From Hyphomicrobiales bacterium (GTDB lineage Bacteria; Pseudomonadota; Alphaproteobacteria; Rhizobiales; HXMU1428-3), in contig JAJFHW010000310.1 of assembly GCA_021775385.1 (NCBI GenBank), positions 1-10,816 of the forward strand: a DNA stretch of 10,816 nucleotides, read 5' to 3'. This document shows, piece by piece, positions 1 through 7,097 of the stretch. A program made the translations under genes and the position numbers. Under the pieces are notes generated by a model. The model had not been told where the DNA came from and made no database searches. It was given only the letters and a program-made list of their open reading frames with translations. Within the stretch, counting starts at the first letter, position 1; every line of letters begins with the position of its first letter.

Positions 1-1152
1 CATATTTCGTGCATGTTGATCTATTTTCAAGATATCATTAATGCAAAATCTATCGATTGAATTTAATTCATTTTGAATTTTGTCGAGTACTTCTTCGATT
101 ATTTGAGGGATTTGTACATATGTACATTTATTCAAGAGAAATGCATCCACTGCTACTTCGTTTGCCGCGTTTAAAGCCGGCCCGTTAAACGTATCTGATT
201 CCATCACTTGTCTAGCTAATTTCAAACATGGAAAACGATCTTCGTCACCTGCCTCAAAGTCCATTTTACTTATTTCAACCAGGTTAATTGGCTCAATAGG
301 TGTTTTCATTCTTTTTGGCCACGAGAGACTATAGGCAATTGGTACGCGCATATCTGGTTCACTTAATTGAGCCAGGACGGATCCATCCAGGAAACTAACT
401 AGACAATGTATTATTGACTGTGGGTGAACCACCATATCTACCTGATTGGCTGTCAGTGAAAATAGATGTTTTGCTTCGATTAATTCTAACCCCTTATTCA
501 TTAAGGTTGCTGAATCTATTGTTATTTTAGCTCCCATTTCCCAGTTTGGATGTTTGAGTGCTTGCTCTTTGGAAACATGTTCTAACTGCTCTTTAGTGAA
601 GATACGAAACGGTCCACCAGAGGCTGTGAGTGTAAGTTTTGAAATTTCTGATATTTGATGTCCAGCTAAGCATTGAAATGCTGCGGAGTGTTCTGAATCT
701 ACTGGTATTAGCTTGGTTTGATGAAGTTTTGCAGATTTCATAAATAAATCACCAGCAGAGACTAGGCACTCTTTATTTGCTAATGCGACAAGCTTTGTGA
801 CCTCCAAAGCTTTTAAAGTTGGTTTTAAACCTGCGACACCAACAATCGCTGCCATACATATATCAACTGGCCTTGTTGCGGCTTCAATAATGGCTTGCTC
901 TCCGGCACCACATTTAATATTGGTTCCAGCGATTGCCTGTTTTAGTTCATCATATTTTTCTTCACAAGCAGTTGCCACAAATTCAACCTGAAATTCGATT
1001 GCCTGTTTTGCTAATAATTGAATATTTTGATTACCAGTTATAGCGATGACTTGAAATTTTTCATTGTTACGTCTGATAAGGTCTAGCGTATTTTGACCAA
1101 TTGTTCCTGTGGCACCCAATATGGAAACAGATTTTACAGAATTTTGATCCAT
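1..1152 (-). CDS. dxr: 1-deoxy-D-xylulose 5-phosphate reductoisomerase, C-terminus cut by window edge
   Basis: This enzyme converts DXP to 2-C-methyl-D-erythritol 4-phosphate with NADPH, the first committed step of the MEP isoprenoid pathway in the cytoplasm. I translated the minus strand by hand: 384 open codons run from ATG at 1152 to the window edge with no stop. Visible motifs are the nucleotide-binding GATGTIG (residues 13-19, usually GSTGSIG), LANKECLVSAG (124-134), the metal-binding PVDSEHSA (150-157; D152, E154), HPNWEMGAKITIDSATLMNK (201-220) with the third acidic ligand E223, and HPQSIIH (243-249). Family members are about 385-400 residues, so only a few residues are missing. The start is supported by GGGGAAG (1160-1166) 7 nt upstream. 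It is the last gene of the pyrH-to-dxr run, 208 bp after cdsA, and shares the isoprenoid theme with uppS. The family call is very secure. Confidence 0.96.
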   Translation of the reverse strand, partial: MDQNSVKSVSILGATGTIGQNTLDLIRRNNEKFQVIAITGNQNIQLLAKQAIEFQVEFVATACEEKYDELKQAIAGTNIKCGAGEQAIIEAATRPVDICMAAIVGVAGLKPTLKALEVTKLVALANKECLVSAGDLFMKSAKLHQTKLIPVDSEHSAAFQCLAGHQISEISKLTLTASGGPFRIFTKEQLEHVSKEQALKHPNWEMGAKITIDSATLMNKGLELIEAKHLFSLTANQVDMVVHPQSIIHCLVSFLDGSVLAQLSEPDMRVPIAYSLSWPKRMKTPIEPINLVEISKMDFEAGDEDRFPCLKLARQVMESDTFNGPALNAANEVAVDAFLLNKCTYVQIPQIIEEVLDKIQNELNSIDRFCINDILKIDQHARNM

Positions 1153-1360
1153 AGTATTTCTTCCCCATATAGGTTTTTCTTTAGAGCTCCTACCGTTGCC
1201 TATCAGCAACCGTCGCGTAGAGCGCTTACAATTGGTATTTCTGTGTTTTTCTTTTCACCAGAAATCGTTGCTGCATTCTAGATATTTTAAAATTGATCTT
1301 CACATTTATTAGAAACGTTTTTGTCCAATTTTTATAATTCAGTTCATCATTTCTGCAGGC
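1153..1360 (-). other. cdsA-dxr spacer, possible dxr promoter/leader region
   Basis: This 208-bp gap lies inside an otherwise tight gene run. It holds the dxr ribosome-binding site (1160-1166), a small inverted repeat GTTGC-N6-GCAAC (1193-1208) without a T-run on the minus strand, and one copy of the CTTACAATT motif (1225-1233) that recurs in other intergenic regions here. The part next to cdsA (about 1260-1345) is very AT-rich and could hold a dxr promoter, but I cannot pick a convincing -35/-10 pair. I see no gene and no clear terminator for cdsA. Confidence 0.4.
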
Positions 1361-2260
1361 TTAAGGTAGCCAGATAAGTAGGCCTTCCCCAGGATTAGTA
1401 GCATTATGCAATGCGGCAATGATTGCAGCACCGATGGCCGCAAAAATAACTCCATCTAATCGATCAAGAATACCTCCGTGACCGGGGATCAAATGACTTG
1501 AGTCTTTTACTCCAAAATGGCGTTTAATTGCACTTTCAAATAAATCGCCGCATTGAGCTATGGCTGAAAGAATTAAGCCGATTAAAGCTGGTAGTATTGG
1601 AGATTGATTTATTGAGAAAGCAAATAATGCCCCAATGAAAAATCCACCGAACAGACCTCCAAAAAAGCCTGACCAAGTTTTACCAGGAGATATAGCTGGT
1701 GCTAATTTTTTACCGCCAAAGTGCCTCCCCGCAAAGTAAGCTGTGGTATCAGTTCCCCAAACAATAAAAAACAGAAAGAGAATTGCATAAAATCCCAGAT
1801 TAGGATCTGAGCGGAGATAGATAAGACTGCAAATAGGTAGACCAACATATAGCAACCCTGATAGGGCCCATTTAGATCGCCACCAATAGTGAGTTGACCA
1901 AGCTGCTAAGAATCCTGCGGCGCAGATTATAGCTGTAAACAAAAGCCATTCTTTTAAAAAATAAGCTCCGATTGCAATGGCGATTGATGCAACCTGTATT
2001 GTTAATTGAATGTAAGTATCATTATTTGTTAGCCGTCCCCATTCCCAACACATTAAAACTAAAAACAGACCACAAAGTCCCAGAAAGGCTGAAAAACTAA
2101 GCCATGACAAGTAGATAACCCCAGCTGCGAGAATAACGCCTGAAATGGTTCTAATTAATAATTCTTGATTGAATATCTTTTTTGGTGGCGCTTTTTCACT
2201 TGGGGTGTCGCTAGTTGAGTTTCCGTGAGTTTTAAGTAGGTCCTTAAATTTATCTTTCAC
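1361..2260 (-). CDS. cdsA: Phosphatidate cytidylyltransferase (CDP-diacylglycerol synthase)
   Basis: This integral membrane enzyme makes CDP-diacylglycerol from phosphatidic acid and CTP, the branch point to all membrane phospholipids. In 299-residue numbering, a short charged cytoplasmic N-terminus (about 1-33) is followed by several hydrophobic membrane segments. A conserved loop PGKTWSGFFGG comes next (about 192-202). The full CDP-diacylglycerol synthase signature follows at about 243-269, ending in HGGILDRLD, with the expected S, K-R, K-D and D-R-x-D residues. I chose GTG at 2260: it overlaps the uppS stop codon by 4 nt (GTGA) and has GAGG 8 nt upstream, a typical coupling arrangement. 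A longer reading from GTG at 2278 adds six residues and overlaps uppS by 22 nt, but lacks a comparable ribosome-binding site. Length is normal for the family (about 270-300). It is co-transcribed with uppS upstream. Confidence 0.96.
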   Translation of the reverse strand: MKDKFKDLLKTHGNSTSDTPSEKAPPKKIFNQELLIRTISGVILAAGVIYLSWLSFSAFLGLCGLFLVLMCWEWGRLTNNDTYIQLTIQVASIAIAIGAYFLKEWLLFTAIICAAGFLAAWSTHYWWRSKWALSGLLYVGLPICSLIYLRSDPNLGFYAILFLFFIVWGTDTTAYFAGRHFGGKKLAPAISPGKTWSGFFGGLFGGFFIGALFAFSINQSPILPALIGLILSAIAQCGDLFESAIKRHFGVKDSSHLIPGHGGILDRLDGVIFAAIGAAIIAALHNATNPGEGLLIWLP

Positions 2261-3009
2261 GATGCAGACCTCGTACACACACCACCATATCTACGATCAC
2301 GTTTATGGAAAATATCTATAGCTTCTACGAATTTTTCTTTAGTGAAATCGGGCCAATTGCAATCCATAAAAACAAATTCCGCATAAGCTAATTGCCAAAG
2401 AAGAAAATTGCTTATGCGGTATTCACCGCTAGTGCGAATTAAAAGATCGGGATCAGGTAAATCACTGGTATCCAAATTTTTACTTAAAAGATCCTCGGAG
2501 ATTTCATCAGACGTGATAAGTCCTTTGCTGACTTGTTCTGCAAGGTCTTTCGTTGCTCGAATGATTTCATCTCGCCCGCCGTAATTAAAGGCAACGGTTA
2601 ATTGAAGCCCTGTATTATCTTTTGTTTTTAATTCTGCCTTTTGCACCAGCTGGTATAATTCTGATGATTGCTCTAAGGGTGCGCCGATCATCCTGATGCG
2701 AACATTTGCTTTATGTAGGGTATTTTCTTCGCGCTCAATAAACAATTTCATCAGGCGCATTAGTTCATCAACTTCTGGTTTTGGTCTTGACCAATTTTCT
2801 GATGAAAAACTAAAGAGAGTTAGATAAGGAATAGAAAGGTCGATTGCTGTTTTTACTGTTGCTTTGACAGTATCGACCCCTTTTTTATGTCCTGCTGTTC
2901 GCGGCAAGCCCCGTTTTGCAGCCCAACGGCCATTGCCATCCATGATAATCGCAACATGACGTAATTCGTGACGCATTTCTTGCCTCAAATTATCGCTTTG
3001 ATCATTCAT
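2257..3009 (-). CDS. uppS: Isoprenyl transferase (undecaprenyl diphosphate synthase)
   Basis: This cytoplasmic, membrane-associated cis-prenyltransferase condenses isopentenyl diphosphate onto farnesyl diphosphate to give undecaprenyl diphosphate, the lipid carrier for peptidoglycan. In 250-residue numbering the motifs are MDGNGRW (23-29, catalytic D24), FSFSSENWSRP (66-76), NYGGRDEI (142-149) and LLIRTSGEYRISNF (189-202). The start is debatable. ATG 3009 has AGAG 8 nt upstream and is my choice. GTG 3018 would add three residues. An internal ATG 33 nt further in has GAGG only 6 nt upstream and would still leave the catalytic region whole (239 residues). The Y in GEYRISNF sits at a position that varies in the family. 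It lies 94 bp after frr and overlaps cdsA by 4 nt, so uppS and cdsA are translationally coupled. Confidence 0.97.
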   Translation of the reverse strand: MNDQSDNLRQEMRHELRHVAIIMDGNGRWAAKRGLPRTAGHKKGVDTVKATVKTAIDLSIPYLTLFSFSSENWSRPKPEVDELMRLMKLFIEREENTLHKANVRIRMIGAPLEQSSELYQLVQKAELKTKDNTGLQLTVAFNYGGRDEIIRATKDLAEQVSKGLITSDEISEDLLSKNLDTSDLPDPDLLIRTSGEYRISNFLLWQLAYAEFVFMDCNWPDFTKEKFVEAIDIFHKRDRRYGGVCTRSAS

Positions 3010-3044
3010 AAATAACACTCTAATTGGGTTTATTGATATTAAGA

Positions 3045-3105
3045 CAGTCTAGGACTGATTAATAAATAGACTAAGTAAGGCCAATTTCTTCTCAATTGGT
3101 TTTTT
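3045..3105. repeat. Inverted repeats in the frr-uppS gap
   Basis: Two small dyads lie between frr and uppS. CAGTC-TAG-GACTG occupies 3045-3057. CCAATT-N7-AATTGG occupies 3081-3099 and is followed on the plus strand by six T (3100-3105), overlapping the frr stop codon. The second looks like a weak intrinsic terminator for plus-strand transcription, that is, opposite to the genes. On the minus strand it has no T-run, so it should not stop the operon. It might act as an mRNA 3'-end or processing hairpin. Confidence 0.35.
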
Positions 3106-3667
3106 ATACTTGCATAATTTCAGCTTCTTTAGTGGATAAAGTACTATCAATTTCATCAACAAATTTCTTAGTTAGGTCATCCACTTTGGCACCTAAACCG
3201 TGTTGCTCATCTTGACCGATATCACCGTCTTTTTCTTGTTTTTTCAAAACATCCATGCCGTCTCTTCGAACATTTCTAACTGCGACACGAGCTTGTTCTG
3301 CATATTTGGCAGCTACTTTTGTGAGTTCAGCACGGCGTTCTTCATTTAATTCAGGGATGTTGATGCGAAGCGTGGCTCCTTCAACATTTGGATTTAGCCC
3401 TAGGCCGGATTCTCTGATGGCTTTTTCAACGGCTGCTACTTGAGACTGATCCCAAACGCTTACTGTGATTGAGCGTGGCTCTGGAACTGATACGGTTGCG
3501 ACTTGGCTTAACGGCATTGGTGAGCCATATGCCATTACATTTACGGGGTCTAATAAAGACGCACTGGCGCGACCAGTACGTAAACCAGAAAAGTCACTTT
3601 TTAGGGATGCAATTGCCCCTTTCATCCGTTTTTCAATATCGCTCAAATCGAATGTTCCGTCTGACAT
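3104..3667 (-). CDS. frr: Ribosome recycling factor
   Basis: With EF-G, RRF splits the post-termination ribosome so its subunits can be reused; it acts in the cytoplasm. The 187-residue length matches the family (about 185). The N-terminal helix reads [20 protein letters not shown], followed by [11 protein letters not shown], a hallmark of the three-helix bundle domain. The middle part ([22 protein letters not shown], then [22 protein letters not shown]) is the beta-rich domain II, and the C-terminal third ([18 protein letters not shown] onward) returns to the helical bundle. The ATG start has AGAGG 8 nt upstream. It lies 45 bp after pyrH with no terminator between them, the standard pyrH-frr pair. 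Nothing in it is unusual. Confidence 0.98.
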   Translation of the reverse strand: MSDGTFDLSDIEKRMKGAIASLKSDFSGLRTGRASASLLDPVNVMAYGSPMPLSQVATVSVPEPRSITVSVWDQSQVAAVEKAIRESGLGLNPNVEGATLRINIPELNEERRAELTKVAAKYAEQARVAVRNVRRDGMDVLKKQEKDGDIGQDEQHGLGAKVDDLTKKFVDEIDSTLSTKEAEIMQV

Positions 3668-3712
3668 GATCTTTTCCTCTATGCTTTCTCTTTATCTTTG
3701 TTTTTTACTAAC

Positions 3713-4432
3713 TTAATTTTTGACGTAGGTGGCTGTCACAGTACCATCAACCATTTTTACTAAATTGCCTTCTTCATGAATAGAAAAAATCACCAGCGGT
3801 AAATTATTATCTCTTGCCAAGGCAATAGCCGCTCCATCCATAATTTTTAAATCTTTTGCCAGAATGGTATCATAGTCAAGTTCTTCGTAACGTTTTGCTG
3901 TTGGGTCTTTTTTAGGATCAGCTGTGTAGACCCCATCAACTTGCGTTGCCTTAGCCAAACAATCACAATTCATTTCAATCGCTCTTAACGTTGAAGCTGT
4001 ATCTGTTGTGAAATATGGATTTCCTGTACCGCCTACAAAAATAACAATCCGGCCACTTTTCAAATGATCGAGAGCATGGTTCCTAACATATGGCTCGCAC
4101 ACTGTTGGCATAGGAATGGCAGACATAACAACGACATCAATATCAAATTCCTTCAACACACCTTGCAGCCCTAAGCCATTCATAACAGTTGCTAACATGC
4201 CCATATAATCAGCAGAGGCTCGGTCCATGCCCTTCGCTGCCCCTGTCATGCCACGGAAAATGTTACCACCGCCTACAACAATGGCTATTTCTACACCTTT
4301 TTTGGCAGCGGTTGCTATTTCGCTGGCATATTGACGGGTGGTTTCCATGTTGATGCCGTACTCATCATCACCCATGAGAGCTTCGCCGGATAGTTTTAAT
4401 AATAGGCGCTTATATTTGGGGCTATCTGACAT
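3713..4432 (-). CDS. pyrH: Uridylate kinase (UMP kinase)
   Basis: PyrH phosphorylates UMP to UDP with ATP, an essential step in pyrimidine nucleotide supply. It belongs to the amino-acid-kinase fold and normally forms hexamers. In 239-residue numbering the motifs are KLSGEAL (13-19), GGGNIFRG (54-61), [14 protein letters not shown] (74-87), [11 protein letters not shown] (135-145) and [16 protein letters not shown] in the C-terminal nucleotide-binding half. I chose ATG 4432 because a perfect AAGGAG lies 9 nt upstream and the length matches the family (about 240). The longer open frame begins with TTG at 4459 and has no support. The gene follows the tsf terminator, so it most likely opens a new transcription unit with frr, uppS, cdsA and possibly dxr. 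Confidence 0.97.
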   Translation of the reverse strand: MSDSPKYKRLLLKLSGEALMGDDEYGINMETTRQYASEIATAAKKGVEIAIVVGGGNIFRGMTGAAKGMDRASADYMGMLATVMNGLGLQGVLKEFDIDVVVMSAIPMPTVCEPYVRNHALDHLKSGRIVIFVGGTGNPYFTTDTASTLRAIEMNCDCLAKATQVDGVYTADPKKDPTAKRYEELDYDTILAKDLKIMDGAAIALARDNNLPLVIFSIHEEGNLVKMVDGTVTATYVKN

Positions 4433-4473
4433 AAGGGGGCTCTCCTTCGTTTTATTCAACGGTGCTCAAAAGC

Positions 4474-4500
4474 TTTATACGATCTCTTACAATTGCTCAA
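4474..4500 (-). promoter_or_regulatory. Possible pyrH promoter
   Basis: A minus-strand TTGAGC (4500-4495) and TATAAA (4479-4474) are separated by 15 nt, shorter than the ideal 17. This is about 40 nt before the pyrH start and just downstream of the tsf terminator, where a promoter is needed. A copy of the CTTACAATT motif (4486-4494) falls in the spacer. This is inference from base pattern only; other AT-rich hexamers in 4500-4560 could serve instead. Confidence 0.35.
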
Positions 4501-4561
4501 TTTAAATAGCTAAAAAATCTTATCTTTTAATTTGTAGGTAGTGATTAACTGATTTTGACAC

Positions 4562-4601
4562 AAAAAAACCGGCTCAAAGATGTCCTCTGAACCGGTTTTT
4601 T
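4562..4601 (-). terminator. Rho-independent terminator after tsf
   Basis: A 10-bp stem has arms at 4567-4576 and 4588-4597 and an 11-nt loop. It contains one G-U pair on the transcribed minus strand. A run of seven T follows on the minus strand, and an A-run on the other side makes it potentially bidirectional. It begins 15 nt after the tsf stop codon, ending the rpsB-tsf unit before pyrH. Confidence 0.9.
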
Positions 4602-4616
4602 AAATGTGTATAAAAA

Positions 4617-5537
4617 TTAAACGCCTGCAGTAGCCGCTACTTCTGCTGCGAAATCAGATTCTTCTTTTTCAATGCCTTCGCCCAGTTCAAAACGAACAAA
4701 GCCTTTGAATTCAATCGGAGCACCGACATCACCTTCAGCATTTTTAATGGCTTTTTCAACTGTGTTTTCACCATCAATAACGAAGACTTGTTTTAGAAGA
4801 ACAACTTCTTCATAGAACTTGCGGATGCGGCCTTCGATCATTTTTTCAATGATGTTATCTGGCTTACCTGATTCGCGAGCTTGCTCAGTCAGAACCGCTT
4901 TTTCACGCTCTACTACAGCTGGGTCAAGTTCTTCAACAGTTGCTGAAAGTGGGTTGATCGCTGCAATGTGCATAGCAATTTGCTTACCTAAGCTTTCCGC
5001 CTTAGCTGCATCGCCTGTTGTTTCTAATGCGACAAGCACACCGATTTTACCAAGACCTGGAACAGTTGCGTTATGGATATATCCAGCGACTGCACCATTT
5101 TCGACTGATAATTGAGCACCACGGCGATAGTTCATGTTTTCACCGATCGTACCAACCATTTCCTTGATATAGTCTTCAATTGACATATCTTTGCCAGGAA
5201 AGTTTTTATTGGCAAGGTCATCAACACCATTTTCAAGGCCGATTTCACCGATTTTTGCTACTAATTCCTGGAACTGTTCGTTACGAGCAACGAAGTCTGT
5301 TTCTGAATTCACCTCAACAACAACACCTGATGTGCCGCTTGTTTTAATACCAACAAGACCTTCAGCAGCAACACGGCCTGCTTTTTTAGCAGCTTTTGCT
5401 AAGCCTTTTGTACGCAACCAATCGATTGCTTGCTCTAGATTGCCGTCAGCTTCTTTTAATGCAGCTTTACAATCCATCATGCCTGCGCCAGTTGTTTCGC
5501 GCAGTTCTTTAACCATGCTTGCTGTAATTTCAGCCAT
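4617..5537 (-). CDS. tsf: Translation elongation factor Ts
   Basis: EF-Ts is the guanine-nucleotide exchange factor that regenerates EF-Tu-GTP during elongation. The N-terminal UBA-like helical domain (1-50) contains the family signature [13 protein letters not shown] (15-27). It is followed by [11 protein letters not shown] (76-86), whose D81 and F82 match the EF-Tu-contacting TDFV motif known from E. coli. The rest is the core and dimerisation region, 306 residues in all, normal for the family. ATG is preceded by GAGG with 8 nt spacing. It lies 139 bp after rpsB, and that gap carries a strong hairpin and a second hairpin resembling one in the rpsB leader. A terminator follows directly. Translation of the antisense strand gives long open frames, which are shadows. 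Confidence 0.98.
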   Translation of the reverse strand: MAEITASMVKELRETTGAGMMDCKAALKEADGNLEQAIDWLRTKGLAKAAKKAGRVAAEGLVGIKTSGTSGVVVEVNSETDFVARNEQFQELVAKIGEIGLENGVDDLANKNFPGKDMSIEDYIKEMVGTIGENMNYRRGAQLSVENGAVAGYIHNATVPGLGKIGVLVALETTGDAAKAESLGKQIAMHIAAINPLSATVEELDPAVVEREKAVLTEQARESGKPDNIIEKMIEGRIRKFYEEVVLLKQVFVIDGENTVEKAIKNAEGDVGAPIEFKGFVRFELGEGIEKEESDFAAEVAATAGV

Positions 5538-5570
5538 TTCACTTGCCTCAAATTTGTGTTTAATCTTTTT

Positions 5571-5600
5571 TGTGCTTCAGATGCCCACTAAGCATCCGCA
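5571..5600 (-). promoter_or_regulatory. tsf leader hairpin related to one in the rpsB leader
   Basis: On the minus strand this reads TGC-GGATGC, a 7-nt loop, GCATCT, an unpaired GAA, then GCA. That gives a two-part stem with a GAA bulge and one G-U pair. It ends 33 nt before the tsf start codon. The same 30-nt stretch occurs at 6778-6807 in the rpsB leader with three substitutions. A cis-acting RNA signal shared by the two genes is the simplest reading; this is inference. Confidence 0.5.
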
Positions 5601-5628
5601 ATTTTTTGGTCGCATATTTAAGCATTTG

Positions 5629-5666
5629 AATGAGGTAAAAACCTGTTGTCAGGATTTTACCTCATT
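5629..5666 (-). repeat. Strong hairpin between rpsB and tsf
   Basis: A near-perfect inverted repeat has 12-nt arms at 5629-5640 and 5655-5666, then one A-A mismatch, then an inner CCTG/CAGG stem closed by a TTGT loop. On the minus strand it starts about 10 nt after the rpsB stop and has no T-run after it, so full termination is unlikely. It may be a partial attenuator, processing site or mRNA stabiliser that sets the S2 to EF-Ts ratio. The plus strand has a T-rich flank, so stopping antisense transcription is also possible. Confidence 0.6.
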
Positions 5667-5676
5667 TGTTTTTAGC

Positions 5677-6702
5677 TTAAGCTTCTTGAAGCTTCGTAGC
5701 TTGGCCTTGCCAATCGTCACGTTCGATGCGGCCTTTGAATGCGATTGCATCATCAATTGCAGCAGCTTGCTCTTTGCTTAGCTCTACGATTTGTTTGAAG
5801 TGGTAGATACCTAATTCATTGAGTTTCTTTTCAATGACAGGACCTACACCATCAATTTTTTTAAGATCGTCAGCTTCACCAACAGGTGCGTCCAGGCCTT
5901 TAAAGCCTTTTAGATCTGCAGTAGCTGGAGCTTCTGTCGCGGCAGGAGCTGCTGCTTCACTTGAAACTTCTTCTTCAGTAATTGCTTGCTCTATAACTTC
6001 TTCAGAAGCACCCAGATCCATGCCTGATGCACCTTGAGAGCGTTCAATGCCATCTAGCACTGATTTAACAATCAAATCGCAATATAATGCAATTGCGCGG
6101 CCGGCGTCATCATTACCTGGAATTGGGAATGTGATACCTGATGGGTTTGAATTGCTATCAACAACTGCGATCACTGGGATATTGAGTTTGTTAGCTTCAG
6201 CAATAGCAATTGCTTCTTTATTCGTGTCGATGACAAAAAGAATATCTGGGATACCACCCATATCTTTTACGCCGCCGATTGCCTGGTTCAAACGATCACG
6301 CTCTCTTGTCATTTGAAGGCGTTCTTTTTTAGTAAGGCCCTGAGCATCACCTGAAAGCAATTCATCTAACTTTTTCAGTCGTTTAATTGACTGAGTGATT
6401 GTTTTCCAGTTTGTTAGTGTTCCACCTAACCAGCGATGGTTGATGTAATATTGAGCACAACGATTTGCGCTATCAGCGATTGCGTCAGATGCGGCGCGTT
6501 TTGTGCCTACGAATAGAACACGACCACCTCTTGCCACTGTATCACTTACAGCTTGAAGAGCTTGGTGCAACATTGGCACTGTTTGAGCCAAGTCAATGAT
6601 ATGAATGTTGTTACGTGCGCCAAAGATATATTGGCCCATTTTTGGGTTCCAACGGTGAGATTGGTGTCCAAAGTGAACACCAGCTTGTAGGAGATGACGC
6701 AT
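5677..6702 (-). CDS. rpsB: 30S ribosomal protein S2 with C-terminal helix-hairpin-helix extension
   Basis: S2 is a late-assembling protein of the small ribosomal subunit. The S2 core spans residues 1 to about 232: [14 protein letters not shown] at the start, RWNPKM (17-22), [29 protein letters not shown] (90-101), and the second family signature in [18 protein letters not shown] (152-169). A Glu/Ala-rich linker (about 233-268) leads to an extension (278-339) with [20 protein letters not shown]. This is a helix-hairpin-helix element like those I recall at the ends of some alphaproteobacterial L21 and NuoE proteins. At 341 residues it is about 85-100 longer than typical S2. The start is odd: most relatives have about seven residues before this Met, yet an in-frame TAG lies five codons upstream and the nearest AGGG is 17 nt away. 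It is followed by tsf, the usual partner. Confidence 0.96.
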   Translation of the reverse strand: MRHLLQAGVHFGHQSHRWNPKMGQYIFGARNNIHIIDLAQTVPMLHQALQAVSDTVARGGRVLFVGTKRAASDAIADSANRCAQYYINHRWLGGTLTNWKTITQSIKRLKKLDELLSGDAQGLTKKERLQMTRERDRLNQAIGGVKDMGGIPDILFVIDTNKEAIAIAEANKLNIPVIAVVDSNSNPSGITFPIPGNDDAGRAIALYCDLIVKSVLDGIERSQGASGMDLGASEEVIEQAITEEEVSSEAAAPAATEAPATADLKGFKGLDAPVGEADDLKKIDGVGPVIEKKLNELGIYHFKQIVELSKEQAAAIDDAIAFKGRIERDDWQGQATKLQEA

Positions 6703-6960
6703 GTCGAATGATGGCTATGCCCTGTTATTAGAATCCTTCAGTTTTCCGGTTTAACCTCCGCGGGGACATGCATTTAATGTGCTTCAGATGCCGACAAAGC
6801 ATCTGCACAATTGTTTCAAATCTTGAATTTACAAATAGAAAAACAACCCATTTGAACCTTAGGTTCAAAGAGACGTTTTCAGTTTTCAGATTATCAACAT
6901 GCACCGGAGCGGTCGGGATGGCATATATTTCATATGCCCACCGCACCCCCGCGTGTGGAA
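6703..6960 (-). promoter_or_regulatory. Long structured rpsB 5' leader
   Basis: About 260 nt separate the predicted transcription start from the S2 start codon. On the minus strand it contains three dyads: (1) 6909-6944, GGCATAT/ATATGCC around a 5-nt loop with an outer GCGGT/ACCGC stem, clearly more GC-rich than its surroundings; (2) 6851-6869, a 19-nt near-perfect palindrome with arms TTTGAACCT and AGGTTCAAA; (3) 6779-6806, the hairpin shared with the tsf leader. In E. coli S2 represses its own mRNA through the rpsB leader, so autoregulation is a fair inference. A GTG-started 72-codon frame (6728-6946) crosses all three hairpins, and I do not think it is a gene. Confidence 0.55.
6778..6807 (-). 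promoter_or_regulatory. rpsB leader hairpin shared with tsf
   Basis: On the minus strand this reads GTGC-AGATGC, loop TTTGTCG, GCATCT, unpaired GAA, then GCAC. That is a 6-bp plus 4-bp stem with a three-base GAA bulge. The copy before tsf (5571-5600) keeps the stem, the bulge and the loop length. It ends 75 nt before the annotated S2 start. Confidence 0.5.
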
Positions 6961-6968
6961 TGGAAGGG

Positions 6969-6997
6969 TTTATAGTGCTTATTTGATAGTATTACAA
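6969..6997 (-). promoter_or_regulatory. Sigma70-type promoter for rpsB-tsf
   Basis: On the minus strand, TTGTAA (6997-6992) and TATAAA (6974-6969) are separated by exactly 17 nt. Each hexamer is a 4-5 of 6 match to the consensus. Transcription would begin near 6961, just before the GC-rich first leader hairpin. It lies 100 bp after the dnaE stop codon, so rpsB-tsf need not depend on dnaE transcription. Confidence 0.6.
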
Positions 6998-7097
6998 GCT
7001 TTTTATTGTGATGTAGAGATCATTGAGTTGATTTAACTATAAAGGTTCATAGTTACCGTTAATTCTTGATGTGCCTTTCTTCGATACTTAGACAAAT
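6998..7097 (-). other. dnaE 3' flank
   Basis: AT-rich sequence between the dnaE stop and the rpsB promoter. It has one weak dyad, TAACTAT-N8-ATAGTTA (7034-7055), with an all-A/T-rich stem and no T-run after it. I see no convincing dnaE terminator, so read-through into rpsB is possible. Confidence 0.35.

Noticed and set aside
1153..1277. Protein-like minus-strand reading with two adjacent stops in the cdsA-dxr spacer, considered as a decayed gene
   Set aside because: Only 24 open codons (1206-1277), then TGA-TAG (1205-1200). No match to a family I can name and no upstream start, so it is indistinguishable from chance.
5191..5781. 196-codon plus-strand frame antisense to tsf and the end of rpsB
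   Set aside because: A shadow of the strongly biased codon use of tsf and rpsB. The real genes on the other strand are certain.
6728..6946. 72-codon GTG-started frame on the minus strand in the rpsB leader, possible leader peptide
   Set aside because: It has no good ribosome-binding site, its sequence runs through all three hairpins, and its product resembles no family I know. It is best explained as chance openness of a structured leader.
6768..6986. 72-codon plus-strand frame over the same leader
   Set aside because: Antisense to the leader; its openness follows from the palindromic content. No ribosome-binding site or recognisable domain.
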